Shown: positions 27,596-38,114 of the stretch, piece by piece
Position numbering within the stretch: position 1 is the first letter of the stretch
Layout of the letters: each line of letters starts with the position of its first letter
From: Loripinus fragilis
Lineage: Eukaryota > Mollusca > Bivalvia > Lucinida > Lucinidae
Reading direction: 5' to 3'
NCBI GenBank assembly: GCA_964019695.1
Contig: OZ026516.1
Span: 80,617,018-80,681,017 of the forward strand
DNA length: 64,000 nucleotides
Translations under genes and position numbers: made by a program
Notes under the pieces: generated by a model
Told to the model about the DNA's origin: nothing
The model's database searches: none
Seen by the model: only the letters and a program-made list of their open reading frames with translations

Positions 27596-28291
27596 GATAA
27601 ACTACCTTAATCCTTAAACCCTCACAGAGCAATTGCCTCAGATGTCATTTTCAATCTCTGTTGCATGTCTTCAAAGATTTTGAGAATTCCATGTGGGAGA
27701 AAGCACAAAAAAGGCCATTTTTGATCATTTTAGTGGAATTTTATGAGCAAATTGCATGCACTCTAAAGTTGTGATAATTTCCAAGGGGGAGAATTTGGAA
27801 TTTTTTTAAGAGGGCATTGGAAATAGGTAGATGACCTCAAATAGTGAGATCTGACACTTTTTGCGAATAGGGAGAGAGTGAGGGGTACTGTCTCTCAAAA
27901 TTGGAGCCCTCCAGTAAAATATTTTTACTGACAGTTCCAAGGCAGTACTTCTTTTGTGGATCATTTGTGTTTTTTTATGTCTTGTGTTTGTCCTGCTTTC
28001 ACGTCTGTCCATTGCTGCCTTGTGGTCACCTGCTGGGAAGGGTTGAGCTCTTGGCTCTTGTTTGTGATGTCTAATTGTTATTTTGTCACTTTCCCATGTG
28101 GTATCCTGGGTCAGGTGTGGTACTTGATTGTATTGATTCCTGATCTTTGCCGTCTTTTTTACTTTACATACATTGGTTCTTTAAGAAACCAAATAAGGCA
28201 TTACTTAAATTGCAGAGATAAAAATTATGTAACAAAATTTGTCGTCTGCTGCATTTTTGATAGGTGATTCACATATTAGAGCCACATGATC
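27596..28291. other. Non-coding stretch with a dispersed repeat
   Basis: 27960-28160 matches, inverted, the insert of the SINE copy at 23008-23205 (TGGGTCAGGTGTGGTACTTG). No gene recognised. Confidence 0.5.
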
Positions 28292-28545
28292 AAATGGGCC
28301 TCGACGTGAGAAAACCTGTCTTCGGGTGTTTGCGACCAACACAGGTCCAGACCAGCCTGGGCATCCGCGCAGTCTGATCAGCGCCTTTATTATTCGCTAT
28401 TTGGAAAGTATCATATGTAAACTTGCTACAGGTGAAATTTCAATTTTCTAGCTAATCTCTGTAGCTGAGGAGACTGGTTTGAAACTTGCTTTGTCTGAAA
28501 CCGTGAAGACAGGTTTTGTCGCAAGGAGGCCCAGATAATAGTGCC
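28292..28545. mobile_element. Palindromic MITE, Pal-D
   Basis: Ends ATGGGCCTCGACGTGAGAAA and GTCGCAAGGAGGCCCA. Interior GCGCAGTCTGATCAGCGCC. Copies at 33122, 46858 and 49240. Confidence 0.8.
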
Positions 28546-28591
28546 TTTCATACTTTGTAAAGTCTTTGCATCCTAGGAAATTTGTCAAGAT

Positions 28592-28725
28592 GTCTTGTTG
28601 TCTACTGGTTTTTTTTTTACAAAATTAACTATTTCAAAGCTTTCATCCTGATGAGGCTGATGTTTTGTCATCTTGATCTGGGTCCAAACTATATGCAAAG
28701 GTTATCACCACAGACAAAGAGTTAA
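28592..28725. mobile_element. Pal-C, partial
   Basis: TTGTTGTCTACTGG to CAAAGAGTTAAA, with GATCTGGGTCCAAACT. Confidence 0.55.
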
Positions 28726-29430
28726 ATCATTCTAGAAATATTTATACACAGCTACTTATTGAGGCTAGAGTCTAGTTATTGGTCCAAACTACTAGTAGGT
28801 ACTTCCACACTATAGCCTTCTTCCCCTGGTTGCATAATTATGAGGTATATATCATTTAAAATTCAATCATTTTCACACGAACTTCCTTAAGTACTGACCA
28901 AAAAGGTCATATTCCACATTACTGCATGATACATGAATTGAGAGAGTAGTGCATTTGTTCGGCCCATTTATCATTCAGTACTACAAGGAAATCTCTGATT
29001 AACATGCATTATATACATAGGGACTTACCAGAGCCTTCACTGTTTGGAAATACATTGCCTTGAATGTTCTAAAATTTGACAAGTTTTTTTTTCCTTACTG
29101 TTCTTTACCTAATATTGTGCTTATCGGGGCTATCATTTCCAAAATCCTTATGAAAACAGCTACTTATGGACCAGTCTGATCTGGGCCTGCACTGTTTATC
29201 CTCGTATTTTCTATGAGGTAGCTAGTTTTTGAAATTTTAAAATGTCTCCTTCACTTAAACCCTCATTTGTTGTATTCAGTGAACACTTACCCACCATGTG
29301 GGAACTATGACATAGACACTATTATATTTGTCTATCAAATCTATAAGTATATAACTTACAAAAGCAATCATAATCAAAATATACAACTGGCAAATCTATT
29401 AGTTTCCCAATACAACTAGCAAACCCATGT
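28726..29430. other. Non-coding stretch, no gene recognised
   Basis: AT-rich sequence with a partial palindromic remnant at 29172-29190 (CAGTCTGATCTGGGCCTGC). No supported ORF. Confidence 0.5.
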
Positions 29431-31967
29431 AGTGATCTTTTTATATTGGTGATCTACTTTGTATCATTCAGTTGCACTTTTATAAAGGTGATCTACTCTG
29501 TATCATTCAGTTTCACTTTTTTATGGGTGATCTACTTTGTGTCATTCAGTAAGTTTCAAGTTTGTATGGGTAATCTACTTTGTGTCATTTAGTTTCACTT
29601 TTATATGGGTGATCTACTTTGTATCATTCAGTTTCACTTTTATAAAGGTGATCTACTCTGTATCATTCAGTTTCACTTTTTTATGGGTGATCTACTTTGT
29701 GTCATTCAGTAAGTTTCAAGTTTGTATGGGTAATCTACTTTGTATCATTCAGTTTCACTTTTATATGGGTGATCTACTTTGTATCATTCAGTTTCACTTT
29801 TATATGGGTGATCTACTTTGTGCCATTCAGTTTCACTTTTATATGGGTGATCTCCTTTGTATCATTCAGTTTCACTTTTATATGGGTGATCTACTTTGTG
29901 CCATTCAGTTTCACTTTTATATGGGTGATCTACTTTGTGCCATTCAGTTTCACTTTTATATGGGTGATCTACTTTGTGCCATTCAGTTTCACTTTTATAT
30001 GGGTGATCTACTTTGTGTCATTCAGTAAGTTTCAAGTTTGTATGGGTAATCTACTTTGTGTCATTTAGTTTCATTTTTATATGGGTGATCTACTTTGTAT
30101 CATTCAGTTTCACTTTTATATGGGTGATCTACTTTGTATCATTCAGTTTCACTTTTATATGGGTGATCTACTTTGTGTCATTCAGTTTCACTTTTATATG
30201 GTTGATCTACTTTGTGCCATTCAGTTTCACTTTTTTATGGGTGATCTACTTTGTGTCATTCAGTAAGTTTCAAGTTTGTATGGGTAATCTACTTTGTGTC
30301 ATTTAGTTTCACTTTTATATGGTTGATCTACTTTGTATCATTCAGTTTCACTTATATATGGGTGATCTCCTTTGTATCATTCAGTTTCACTTTTATATGG
30401 GTGATCTACTTTGTATCATTCAGTTTCACTTTTATATGGGTGATCTACTTTGTGCCATTCAGTAAGTTTCAAGTTTGTATGGGTGATCTACTTTGTGCCA
30501 TTCAGTTTCACTTTTATATGGGTGATCTCCTTTGTATCATTCAGTTTCACTTTTATATGGGTGATCTACTTTGTATCATTCAGTTTCACTTTTATATGGT
30601 TGATCTACTTTGTGCCATTCAGTTTCACTTTTTTATAGGTGATCTACTTTGTGTCATTCAGTTTCACTTTTTTATAGGTGATCTACTTTGTGCCATTCAG
30701 TTTCACTTTTTATAGGTGATCTACTTTGTGCCATTCAGTTTCACTTTTTTATAGGTGATCTACTTTGTGTCATTCAGTTTCACTTTTTTTATAGGTGATC
30801 TACTTTGTGCCATTCAGTTTCACTTTTTTATAGGTGATCTACTTTGTGTCATTCAGTTTCACTTTTAATTAGATGATCTACTTTGTATCATTCAGTTTCA
30901 CTTTTTTTATGGGTGATCTACTTTGTATCATTCGGTTTCACTTTTATATGAGTGATCTACTTTGTGCCATTCAGTTTCACTTTTATATGGGTGATCTCCT
31001 TTGTATCATTCAGTTTCACTTTTATATGGGTAATCTACTTTGTGTCATTTAGTTTCACTTTTATATGGGTGATCTACTTTGTGCCATTCAGTTTCACTTT
31101 TTTATAGGTGATCTACTTTGTGTCATTCAGTTTCACTTTTTTATAGGTGATCTACTTTGTGTCATTCAGTTTCACTTTTATATGAGTGATCTACTTTGTG
31201 CCATTCAGTTTCACTTTTATATGGGTGATCTCCTTTGTATCATTCAGTTTCACTTTTATATGGGTGATCTACTTTGTATCATTCAGTTTCACTTTTATAT
31301 GGGTGATCTACTTTGTGCCATTCAGTAAGTTTCAAGTTTGTATGGGTGATCTACTTTGTGCCATTCAGTTTCACTTTTATATGGGTGATCTCCTTTGTAT
31401 CATTCAGTTTCACTTTTATATGGGTGATCTACTTTGTATCATTCAGTTTCACTTTTATATGGTTGATCTACTTTGTGCCATTCAGTTTCACTTTTTTATA
31501 GGTGATCTACTTTGTGTCATTCAGTTTCACTTTTTTATAGGTGATCTACTTTGTGCCATTCAGTTTCACTTTTTATAGGTGATCTACTTTGTGCCATTCA
31601 GTTTCACTTTTTTATAGGTGATCTACTTTGTGTCATTCAGTTTCACTTTTTTTATAGGTGATCTACTTTGTGCCATTCAGTTTCACTTTTTTATAGGTGA
31701 TCTACTTTGTGTCATTCAGTTTCACTTTTAATTAGATGATCTACTTTGTATCATTCAGTTTCACTTTTTTTATGGGTGATCTACTTTGTGTCATTCGGTT
31801 TCACTTTTATATGAGTGATCTACTTTGTGTCATTCAGTAAGTTTCAAGTTTGTATGGGTGATCTACTTTGTGTCATATAGTTTCACTTTTATCTGGGTAA
31901 TCTACTTCGTATCATTCAGTTTCACTTGTATTTAAGTTATCAAGTTTATTTCATTCAGTTTCACTTC
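29431..31967. repeat. 2.5-kb minisatellite, 39-40-bp unit
   Basis: About 65 units of a 39-bp consensus containing GGTGATCTACTTTGT and CATTCAGTTTCACTTTTA. A longer variant unit with CAGTAAGTTTCAAGTTTG recurs at intervals. A higher-order duplication is visible: about 30430-30905 recurs at 31293-31768, an offset of 863 bp. The long open frames here (up to 163 codons) arise because 39 is a multiple of 3 and the unit lacks stops; they encode only 13-residue repeats and are not genes. Confidence 0.95.
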
Positions 31968-32035
31968 TAGAGTGAAGTTAGCTCTACCAAATGATCCTAT
32001 ATATCTCACCTGAAGAACCTGACACCAAGAATACT

Positions 32036-32215
32036 TCCGGCCTTTAATTAAGAGTGCATATCAAAAAATTAATTTTCTTATTTCTCAACAAAAACATGTG
32101 TTGTGGGTACTCAAAAGAACCGTCTCAATGAGACGGTTCTTTGAGCACCCAAAACATATGTCAAAACAGATGGGTAAGAAAATATTTACAATTTTATACT
32201 CAAAAATTTTGTTTA
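32036..32215. mobile_element. Palindromic MITE, Pal-F
   Basis: Centre AAAAGAACCGTCTCAATGAG / ACGGTTCTTTGAGCACCC. Confidence 0.8.
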
Positions 32216-32325
32216 TCTTAACCTGTGATACTTTCTCCTTGGAATTAACATATCTAGCGACTGTGATCATGCTCATGGCATAGGAAACTTAGTAGGATAT
32301 TATTTTCAATTTCATACTTCAAAAC

Positions 32326-32547
32326 TAACCCTTAATAGACCAGTCTTCTGCTTTTCTCATCTGCTGAAATATTTAAGAAGCCTCTATGGCAAACAGTGTG
32401 GACCCAGATCAGACTGCTCCTGTAGGAGCAGTCTGTTCTGGGTCCACACTGTTTGCTTCTATACTTAATTTGTCAGTGATGTTAGGCAATTATTTGCAGC
32501 AGACGACTTCAGCAGACAACATTTTCAGATGCATTTTTTTCTTGGGC
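32326..32547. mobile_element. Palindromic MITE, Pal-A (reverse)
   Basis: Centre GACTGCTCCTGTAGGAGCAG; left end TAACCCTTAATA, right end degraded (CTTGGGCTAATG). Confidence 0.8.
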
Positions 32548-33121
32548 TAATGCTCCAATCCTGTCTACAAGACAGGGTTTTTTCTATCCCTCCCTCACAC
32601 TCATGATAATTCTTATAATCTCACCACCAGGGTGGTATTTAAATAGGGACTATGAGAAGCTTCGTGAGATTTCTCTATCCTACATGGACACTCAGGATGA
32701 ACTTATAATCTTAAAAACTATGATAATTTACCTGATAAACTAGTATAATTGAAATATTAGGTCAACTAACCTCTTTTATTGAAATATCCTATATAAATGT
32801 TGAGATAGTATATTGTTAAAATTCCACGGTGATAAATTCATTTTGCCAGTATTTGCCAGTATTTACTGGTAAATGCCTCTGGCATGGAAAATATCCAATT
32901 TGCCCGCATTTTGCCAACCTTGACTATTCCTGAAAGAATTTTTTGTAAAAGCTAATTTCGAAAAAATTCAGCAGACGACAACAAAAGCATGAAAAATTAC
33001 CCAGCATGCAAATACTTAATGGAATGCTCATGACAACAACCATATTTTGAGAAAACCTGCTTTGTTCTTTAGGAATAACAAAGGTGTCTGCCCGCCTGGT
33101 CTTCCAGATACAGGTTTTCTC

Positions 33122-33330
33122 ATGACATAGCTCGAATGGGCCGCGAGTCTAAAAAATCCTGTCTTCCGGGTTTTCGACAAAGCTAGACACAAACCAGTCT
33201 CCTCAGCTAAAGAGATTAGCTAGAAAACTGAAATTTCACCTGCAACAAGTTTAGATATGATACTTTCAAAACAGCGAATAACAAAGGCCCTGATCAGTCT
33301 GCCCGGACGCGCAGGCTGGTCTGCTCCTTT
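33122..33330. mobile_element. Palindromic MITE, Pal-D
   Basis: GAATGGGCCGCGAGTCTAAA to CTGGTCTGCTCCTTTGTTG. Partly degraded relative to 28292. Confidence 0.65.
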
Positions 33331-33359
33331 GTTGTTCCCAAACCCCAAAGACATTTTTT

Positions 33360-33610
33360 CTCACGTTGAGACAATAGTTGGTCCCAAGAACAATACAGTG
33401 CTGTCCCTTTATAACACTCTGTTTGGGGTCCATAGGAATGAGCCATTTTATAAGCGAATTGAGTTATAAAGTGACAAAATTTACAAAGAAATTAAATGAA
33501 AATGACCATTCATGGTCATTTTCCAATAATTACTTTGTAAAATTTCATGGTAAAAAAATGGGAGCCACAACATGACTGTGCTATATCCAAAGCAATGTTA
33601 TAATGAGGTG
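33360..33610. repeat. Foldback repeat Rep-M
   Basis: Centre GAAAATGACCATTCATGGTC / ATTTTC. Flanks TGGGGTCCATAGGAATG. Inverted copy at 46575-46770. Confidence 0.65.
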
Positions 33611-33790
33611 TGTTAAAAGGGGGCTGAACTGTACTCTGTTTCTTGTTGTACAAATCTCTTGCTGACTTATTGATCTGCATAAAATCTACTCAACACATCA
33701 ATCGATTGGAAATGTCACACAGATCAAATTAGAAATAATTCACATTGTCATAAAAATATGTCCTTATCAAGGCGTTTGATGACCTTACTT

Positions 33791-34020
33791 TTAACCCTTA
33801 ATGCGTAAATTGCAACAAAAGTCTTCTGTTTTTCTTATCTGCTGAAATGTTTAAGAACCCTCTATGGCAAACAGTGTGGACCCAGATCAGACTGTTCTTG
33901 GTCCACACTGTTTGATTCTATACTTAATTTGTCAGTAATGTTAGGCAATTATTTGCAACAGACGACTTCAGAAGAAGACATTTTCAGAAGCCTTTTTTTT
34001 CTTGGTGCTTTAAGGGTTAA
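33791..34020. mobile_element. Palindromic MITE, Pal-A with shortened centre
   Basis: TTAACCCTTAATGCG..GGTGCTTTAAGGGTTAA ends are kept, but the central palindrome has lost its right half (GACCCAGATCAGACTGTTCT then GGTCCACACTG). Confidence 0.85.
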
Positions 34021-34321
34021 TCCTCTGAGCCAGTTCATGTGATATTGGCCCTAATCCTATATGAGAGAAGAAAAGACTCAGACAAGCCTGTACCAGGGTT
34101 CCACAGAAATTCAAATACACGATTCCACGATTTTTCTATGTTTTTCCATGATCAACAATATAATTTCAATGACTATTTAATGCACAGCCTCCATCCTCCT
34201 CTTTTAGCAGCATCTTCACCACGCTGAGCATAAATGCGGAATAAAGCAACAGTAATGTATTTAAATAAGCATGCTTGTAAAATATGCATGCATTTTGAGA
34301 TAATTAAAACTTTAAATCACC

Positions 34322-34386
34322 AGTAGCCAGAAAACTAGCTGTCAGACACACAAGTTGTGTGTCTGACAGCTAGTTTTCTGGCTACT
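34322..34386. repeat. Perfect 65-bp palindrome
   Basis: 32-bp arms (AGTAGCCAGAAAACTAGCTG on one side) separated by a single G at 34354, with no mismatch. Surrounding sequence 34100-34580 is rich in near-repeats of TTCCATGATTTTTC. Confidence 0.9.
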
Positions 34387-34617
34387 AGTGGTTTCGTCAA
34401 ATTATTTCACAAATTTCTATGATTTTTCAATGATATTCAGGGGTTTTCAAATTCCATGATTTTTCCATGCATTGAACTTTTTTTCGTGATTTTACAGATT
34501 TCCATGATTTCCAGATTTTTCCATGCATGGAACTCTTTTTCGTGATTTTCCATGATTTCCAGAGCTTGTGGGAACCCTGTGGAACTTAGGGGCTGCAGAC
34601 ACATACAATGTAGGGAC

Positions 34618-34790
34618 ATAGGCCTCTAGATAAGAGTTTGCATAATGAAAAAATAATTTTCTTATTTCCCTTCCAAAACATATGTTTTTGGGACTGAAAA
34701 GAACCGTCTCAATGAGACGGTTCTTTTGAGCACTCAAAACAAATGTTTAGATTGATGGATAAGAAAATATTCACATTTTATGCCCACAGT
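34618..34790. mobile_element. Palindromic MITE, Pal-F
   Basis: Centre AAAAGAACCGTCTCAATGAG / ACGGTTCTTTTGAGCACTC. Confidence 0.8.
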
Positions 34791-34927
34791 TTTTGCTAAT
34801 CTAGACCTATATCATTTCTGTAGCTCCAGTTTAAAAGTTTACTACCAAAACCTCATGAACTTGCTCATCTATCCACTTCAATGTCCATTGCAAAATAGTA
34901 TATTAAGGAAACACTGTACAATAAATA

Positions 34928-35105
34928 AGGGGATAACTGAATTTAAATTTTTCATTTTGGGAGGTATAATGTCTGATATAAGGTCGGAAATTTTAGTTTT
35001 ACTGCAACATGCCAGGGAAGCCGTAAAACATGATTTCCGACCGTATATCCGATGATATATCTCCCCAAATTAAAATTTTGAATATGGTTATCCCCATTCT
35101 AATAT
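34928..35105. mobile_element. Palindromic MITE-H
   Basis: GGGGATAACTGAATT..GGTTATCCCCATTC; one right arm only, unlike the copy at 11632. Confidence 0.75.
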
Positions 35106-35334
35106 ACTTCTGCAGTTTCATCTCAAATTGGAGCGTTGCAAGCCGCATAAATCCGCACATCATCTACGAAAATGTCACGTAATTAATGATGTCAAGCTAT
35201 TTCCAACAGTATACCGCAGGATCTACTGTTGCAAATTTTTGAAGTTATCTAATCAGATGTCGCGTTATAAACACAAGTGCACTAGAATGCAGTATTTCTT
35301 AATTCTTTTTAAGCTTAAACAAAATTGAATTCAC

Positions 35335-35549
35335 TTAACTCTTTGCCTACTGGGTAGTTGTGCATGCTTTTTTGTCGTCTGCTGATTTTTTTTTCAAAAT
35401 CAACTTTTTTGATAAATTCTTTCAGGAAAACCATCAGAGTGTAAAACAGTTTGGATCCAGATCAAGCCTGACATTTTGTCTGGGCTGGTCAAGGTCCAAA
35501 CTGTTTGCAAAGGTTATCAGCAGACAACTTTAGTAGGCAAATAGTTAAC
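35335..35549. mobile_element. Palindromic MITE, Pal-C
   Basis: TTAACTCTTTGCCTACTGGG..GTAGGCAAATAGTTAA inverted ends; centre GTTTGGATCCAGATCAAGCC / GGTCAAGGTCCAAAC. Confidence 0.8.
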
Positions 35550-35744
35550 TGTGAATTAGCTCTATTCCCTGTGGGTTTGTCAGAGCAGATGTAAACACTA
35601 ATTCACTCTGAATGAATAGTTTGCTGCCTTCCATCACATTTAGCATCAAGAACAACAAATCAGAGCATAGTAAAAAAAAAAAGACCAGTCCATGGGATAA
35701 AAGTATTATCACATTTGTTTAGAATCATTCTTTCAACTCTTTTT

Positions 35745-36055
35745 ATAATATGATGTTGCGACTGGGAGTGACATAACACCATGAATTAAAATCCAGAAAC
35801 CACTAGTGGCTTCCATAACAATGTTGCGTACATAATGAGTACATAATGCGTTCATAACTTTTTAATGCCAGAAATGAGGTTTCAAAGTAATCTTCATGTC
35901 ATATGATAAAAAGAATCTAACATTCGTGCTCTTGTATTATTGAATTTATCAAACTCGTTGCCATAAAGTGATAAAATGCTCAGCTCGGCAAGCATCACAT
36001 TTTATCACTTTTCCTAAACTTGTTTTATAAATTCAATAAAACATGAGCACTCACA
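35745..36055. mobile_element. Foldback repeat MITE-J
   Basis: Internal palindrome AAAGTGATAAAATGCT..CATTTTATCACTTT. A second copy (inverted) is at 57345-57660 and a fragment at 45178-45300. Confidence 0.7.
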
Positions 36056-36415
36056 GGGTTCAAACTGGGCCCTGAAAGTAGAGAGAAGTGACTTCTCTAG
36101 CCAGGAAAATTAGGGAGAAGTTACAATCAGATAGGGAGAAGTTATAGTGCAAAATTACGGCATTTTTTGTCGGTTTAGAAGAAAATTAGCCATTACACAT
36201 ACTATTACCATTAAATGGAAGGAGAAATATGATGCAGTGGTAGTAGATTGTCACCACAGCTTGCGTTTTTGTGGTGACAGAACGAAAATGAGCTTCCCTA
36301 AAAAAAAAAAAAAAAATTTTCGGGAGACTCCCACTTCTCCCTGGGTCCCATTTAGGGCAAAATTTTAGCCACTAGGGTGACAATTTCACCCTAGTCGCCC
36401 CTAGCTTATTCCCTG
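36056..36415. mobile_element. MITE-K (CAGGG ends)
   Basis: CAGGGTTCAAACTGG..CTAGCTTATTCCCTG. Interior shares GCAGTGGTAGTAGATTGTCA and an A-run with the copy at 58142-58538. Confidence 0.7.
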
Positions 36416-36613
36416 CACTGATGTAAGATACTCTATGCCTACTGGTAACATTATGAGGACCTTCACTGGTCTACTACGCAATAGGTACCACCATCTCACC
36501 TTTAGACTCTAATATTTCTTGATCCTATGAATACTGGAAATTCCTAAACTGCTACTTTAGCAAATAGGGAAGACCCCCTAAACCTGTACTTTGGCAAACA
36601 GTGAAGACCCCAT

Positions 36614-36800
36614 GCCTCCAGATAAGAGAGCGTATTGGAAAACTATTTTCTTTATTTCTCATTCAAAACATATGTTGTGGGTACTCAAAAGAACCATCTC
36701 AATGAGACGATTCTTTTGAGCACCCAAAACACATGTTTAAATTGATGTGTAAGAAAATAATTACGATTTTACGCTCATAAAATTTCATTATCTGGATCTA
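36614..36800. mobile_element. Palindromic MITE, Pal-F
   Basis: Centre AAAAGAACCATCTCAATGAG / ACGATTCTTTTGAGCACCC. Confidence 0.8.
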
Positions 36801-36954
36801 TGAGAACCAGATCAAATGCCACAGAATGCAGCATTTCATCAGGGTTTGTACTGTTTGCTATGATAAACACAATCTTCAGGGACTAAAGGACATTTTAGCC
36901 CTTAGCCAGCCAGCTACGACTTTCATTATCAGCTCCTTTTGTCTGCTTATGTTC

Positions 36955-37390
36955 TTCTGTAGACTATATTGCAAACAAAATGGGCCCAGATCAGACTGCT
37001 CCAAAAGGATCAGTCTGATCTGCTCTAAAAGGATCAGTCTGATCTGCTCTAAAAGGATCAGTCTGACCTGCTCCAAAAGGACCAGTCTGATCTGCTCTAA
37101 AAGGATCAGTCTGATCTGCTCTAAAAGGATCAGTCTGATCTGCTCTAAAAGGATCAGTCTGATCTGCTCTAAAAGGATCAGTCTGATCTGCTCCAAAAGG
37201 ATCAGTCTGATCTGCTCAAAAAAGATCAGTCTGATCTGCTCCAAAAGGATCAGTCTGATCTTGATTCATATTGTTTGCTTGCTTCCATGAAAAAATCTAG
37301 TCTGAAGTGCATGCATTTGAATCTATGCAGCAGACCTAAAAAGCAGATGACATTTTCAAGTCAGTAAAAAAATGCTGGACAAGGGTTAAT
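36955..37390. mobile_element. Pal-B whose centre has become a minisatellite
   Basis: Left part TATATTGCAAACAAAATGGG and right part GATGACATTTTCAAG..AAGGGTTAA match the Pal-B copy at 19214. The central palindrome is replaced by the array at 36993-37260. Confidence 0.75.
36993..37260. repeat. 24-bp minisatellite in the Pal-B centre
   Basis: About 11 copies of a unit containing GGATCAGTCTGATCTGCTC. The unit is itself nearly palindromic (GATCAG-T-CTGATC). The open frames read from both strands (KRISLICS-type repeats) are by-products of the 24-bp period. Confidence 0.9.
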
Positions 37391-37621
37391 TTGAAAATTC
37401 TAATCTGTGACCCCTTGATATATACACTGGACCAGCCAAGGCTCATTTTATCAAATGAAATGGAAGAATTCATTAGTAACCAAAGGGTTGATCATCACAT
37501 AAGCTGGCAAAAAAAATTATGAATCTGACGAGACAGTATTAAAATCGACAGAAGGTCCTTCTTGTAGGTTTTAACTGATATGGGCTGAGAATATTACACT
37601 AAGAGAAGTGTTGACATCACA

Positions 37622-38000
37622 GATCACATAGGTGCTTGGAATGGTCCCAGCTCACATTGGTGCTTGGAATGGTCCCAGCTCACATAGGTGCTTGGAATGG
37701 TCCCAGCTCACATAGGTGCTTGGAATGGTCCCAGCTCACATAGGTTCTTGGAATGGTCCCAGTTCACAAAGTCGCTTGAAATGGTTCAAGTTCACATATA
37801 TGCTTGGAATGGTCCCAGGTCACAAAGGTGCTTGAAATGGTTCCAGTTCACATAGGTGCTTGGAATGATTCCAGTTCACCTAGATGCTTGAAATGGTCCC
37901 AGTTCACATAGGTGCTTGAAATGGACCCAGCTCACATAGGTGCTTGAAATGGCCCCAGCTCACCTAGATGCTTGGAATGGTTCCAGTTCACATAGATGAC
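37622..38000. repeat. 28-bp minisatellite
   Basis: About 13 copies of a unit with AGGTGCTTGGAATGGTCCCA and GCTCACAT, with drift toward the right. It lies about 90 bp downstream of the ADAP stop codon, in the probable 3' UTR or flank. Confidence 0.9.
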
Positions 38001-38085
38001 ATATATCTTCGGCATGATTTGAGCATGAATTAGCATAATACAAACATAAGAGGAAGCCCTGTAATGAACACTTGCTGGTCTGTCT

Positions 38086-38114
38086 TCACTTTCGTTTCAC
38101 CATGCTATTGCAAA
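38086..38114 (-). CDS. ADAP: ADAP exon H: probable C-terminal coding exon
   Basis: A strong acceptor (TTATTTTCATCTTTTTCAG) at 38115 opens TT-TGC, which completes the split codon of exon G in phase. It then encodes ICNSMVKRK followed by TGA at 38086-38088. ADAP proteins end with a short basic tail of this size, so the fit is good. A nine-residue exon cannot be proved without transcript data. Confidence 0.55.

Noticed and set aside
29537..30715. Long open frames (up to 163 codons) in the 29.4-32.0 kb array
   Set aside because: They are translations of a 39-bp minisatellite, open in several frames with only a 13-residue period. No gene structure surrounds them.
36826..37290. Open frames on both strands with KRISLIC/EQIRLIL repeats
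   Set aside because: They read the 24-bp minisatellite in the Pal-B element; the repeat length is a multiple of three.
37622..38000. Possible CRISPR-like array of short direct repeats
   Set aside because: Units are contiguous with no unique spacers, drift gradually, and lie in a eukaryotic locus.
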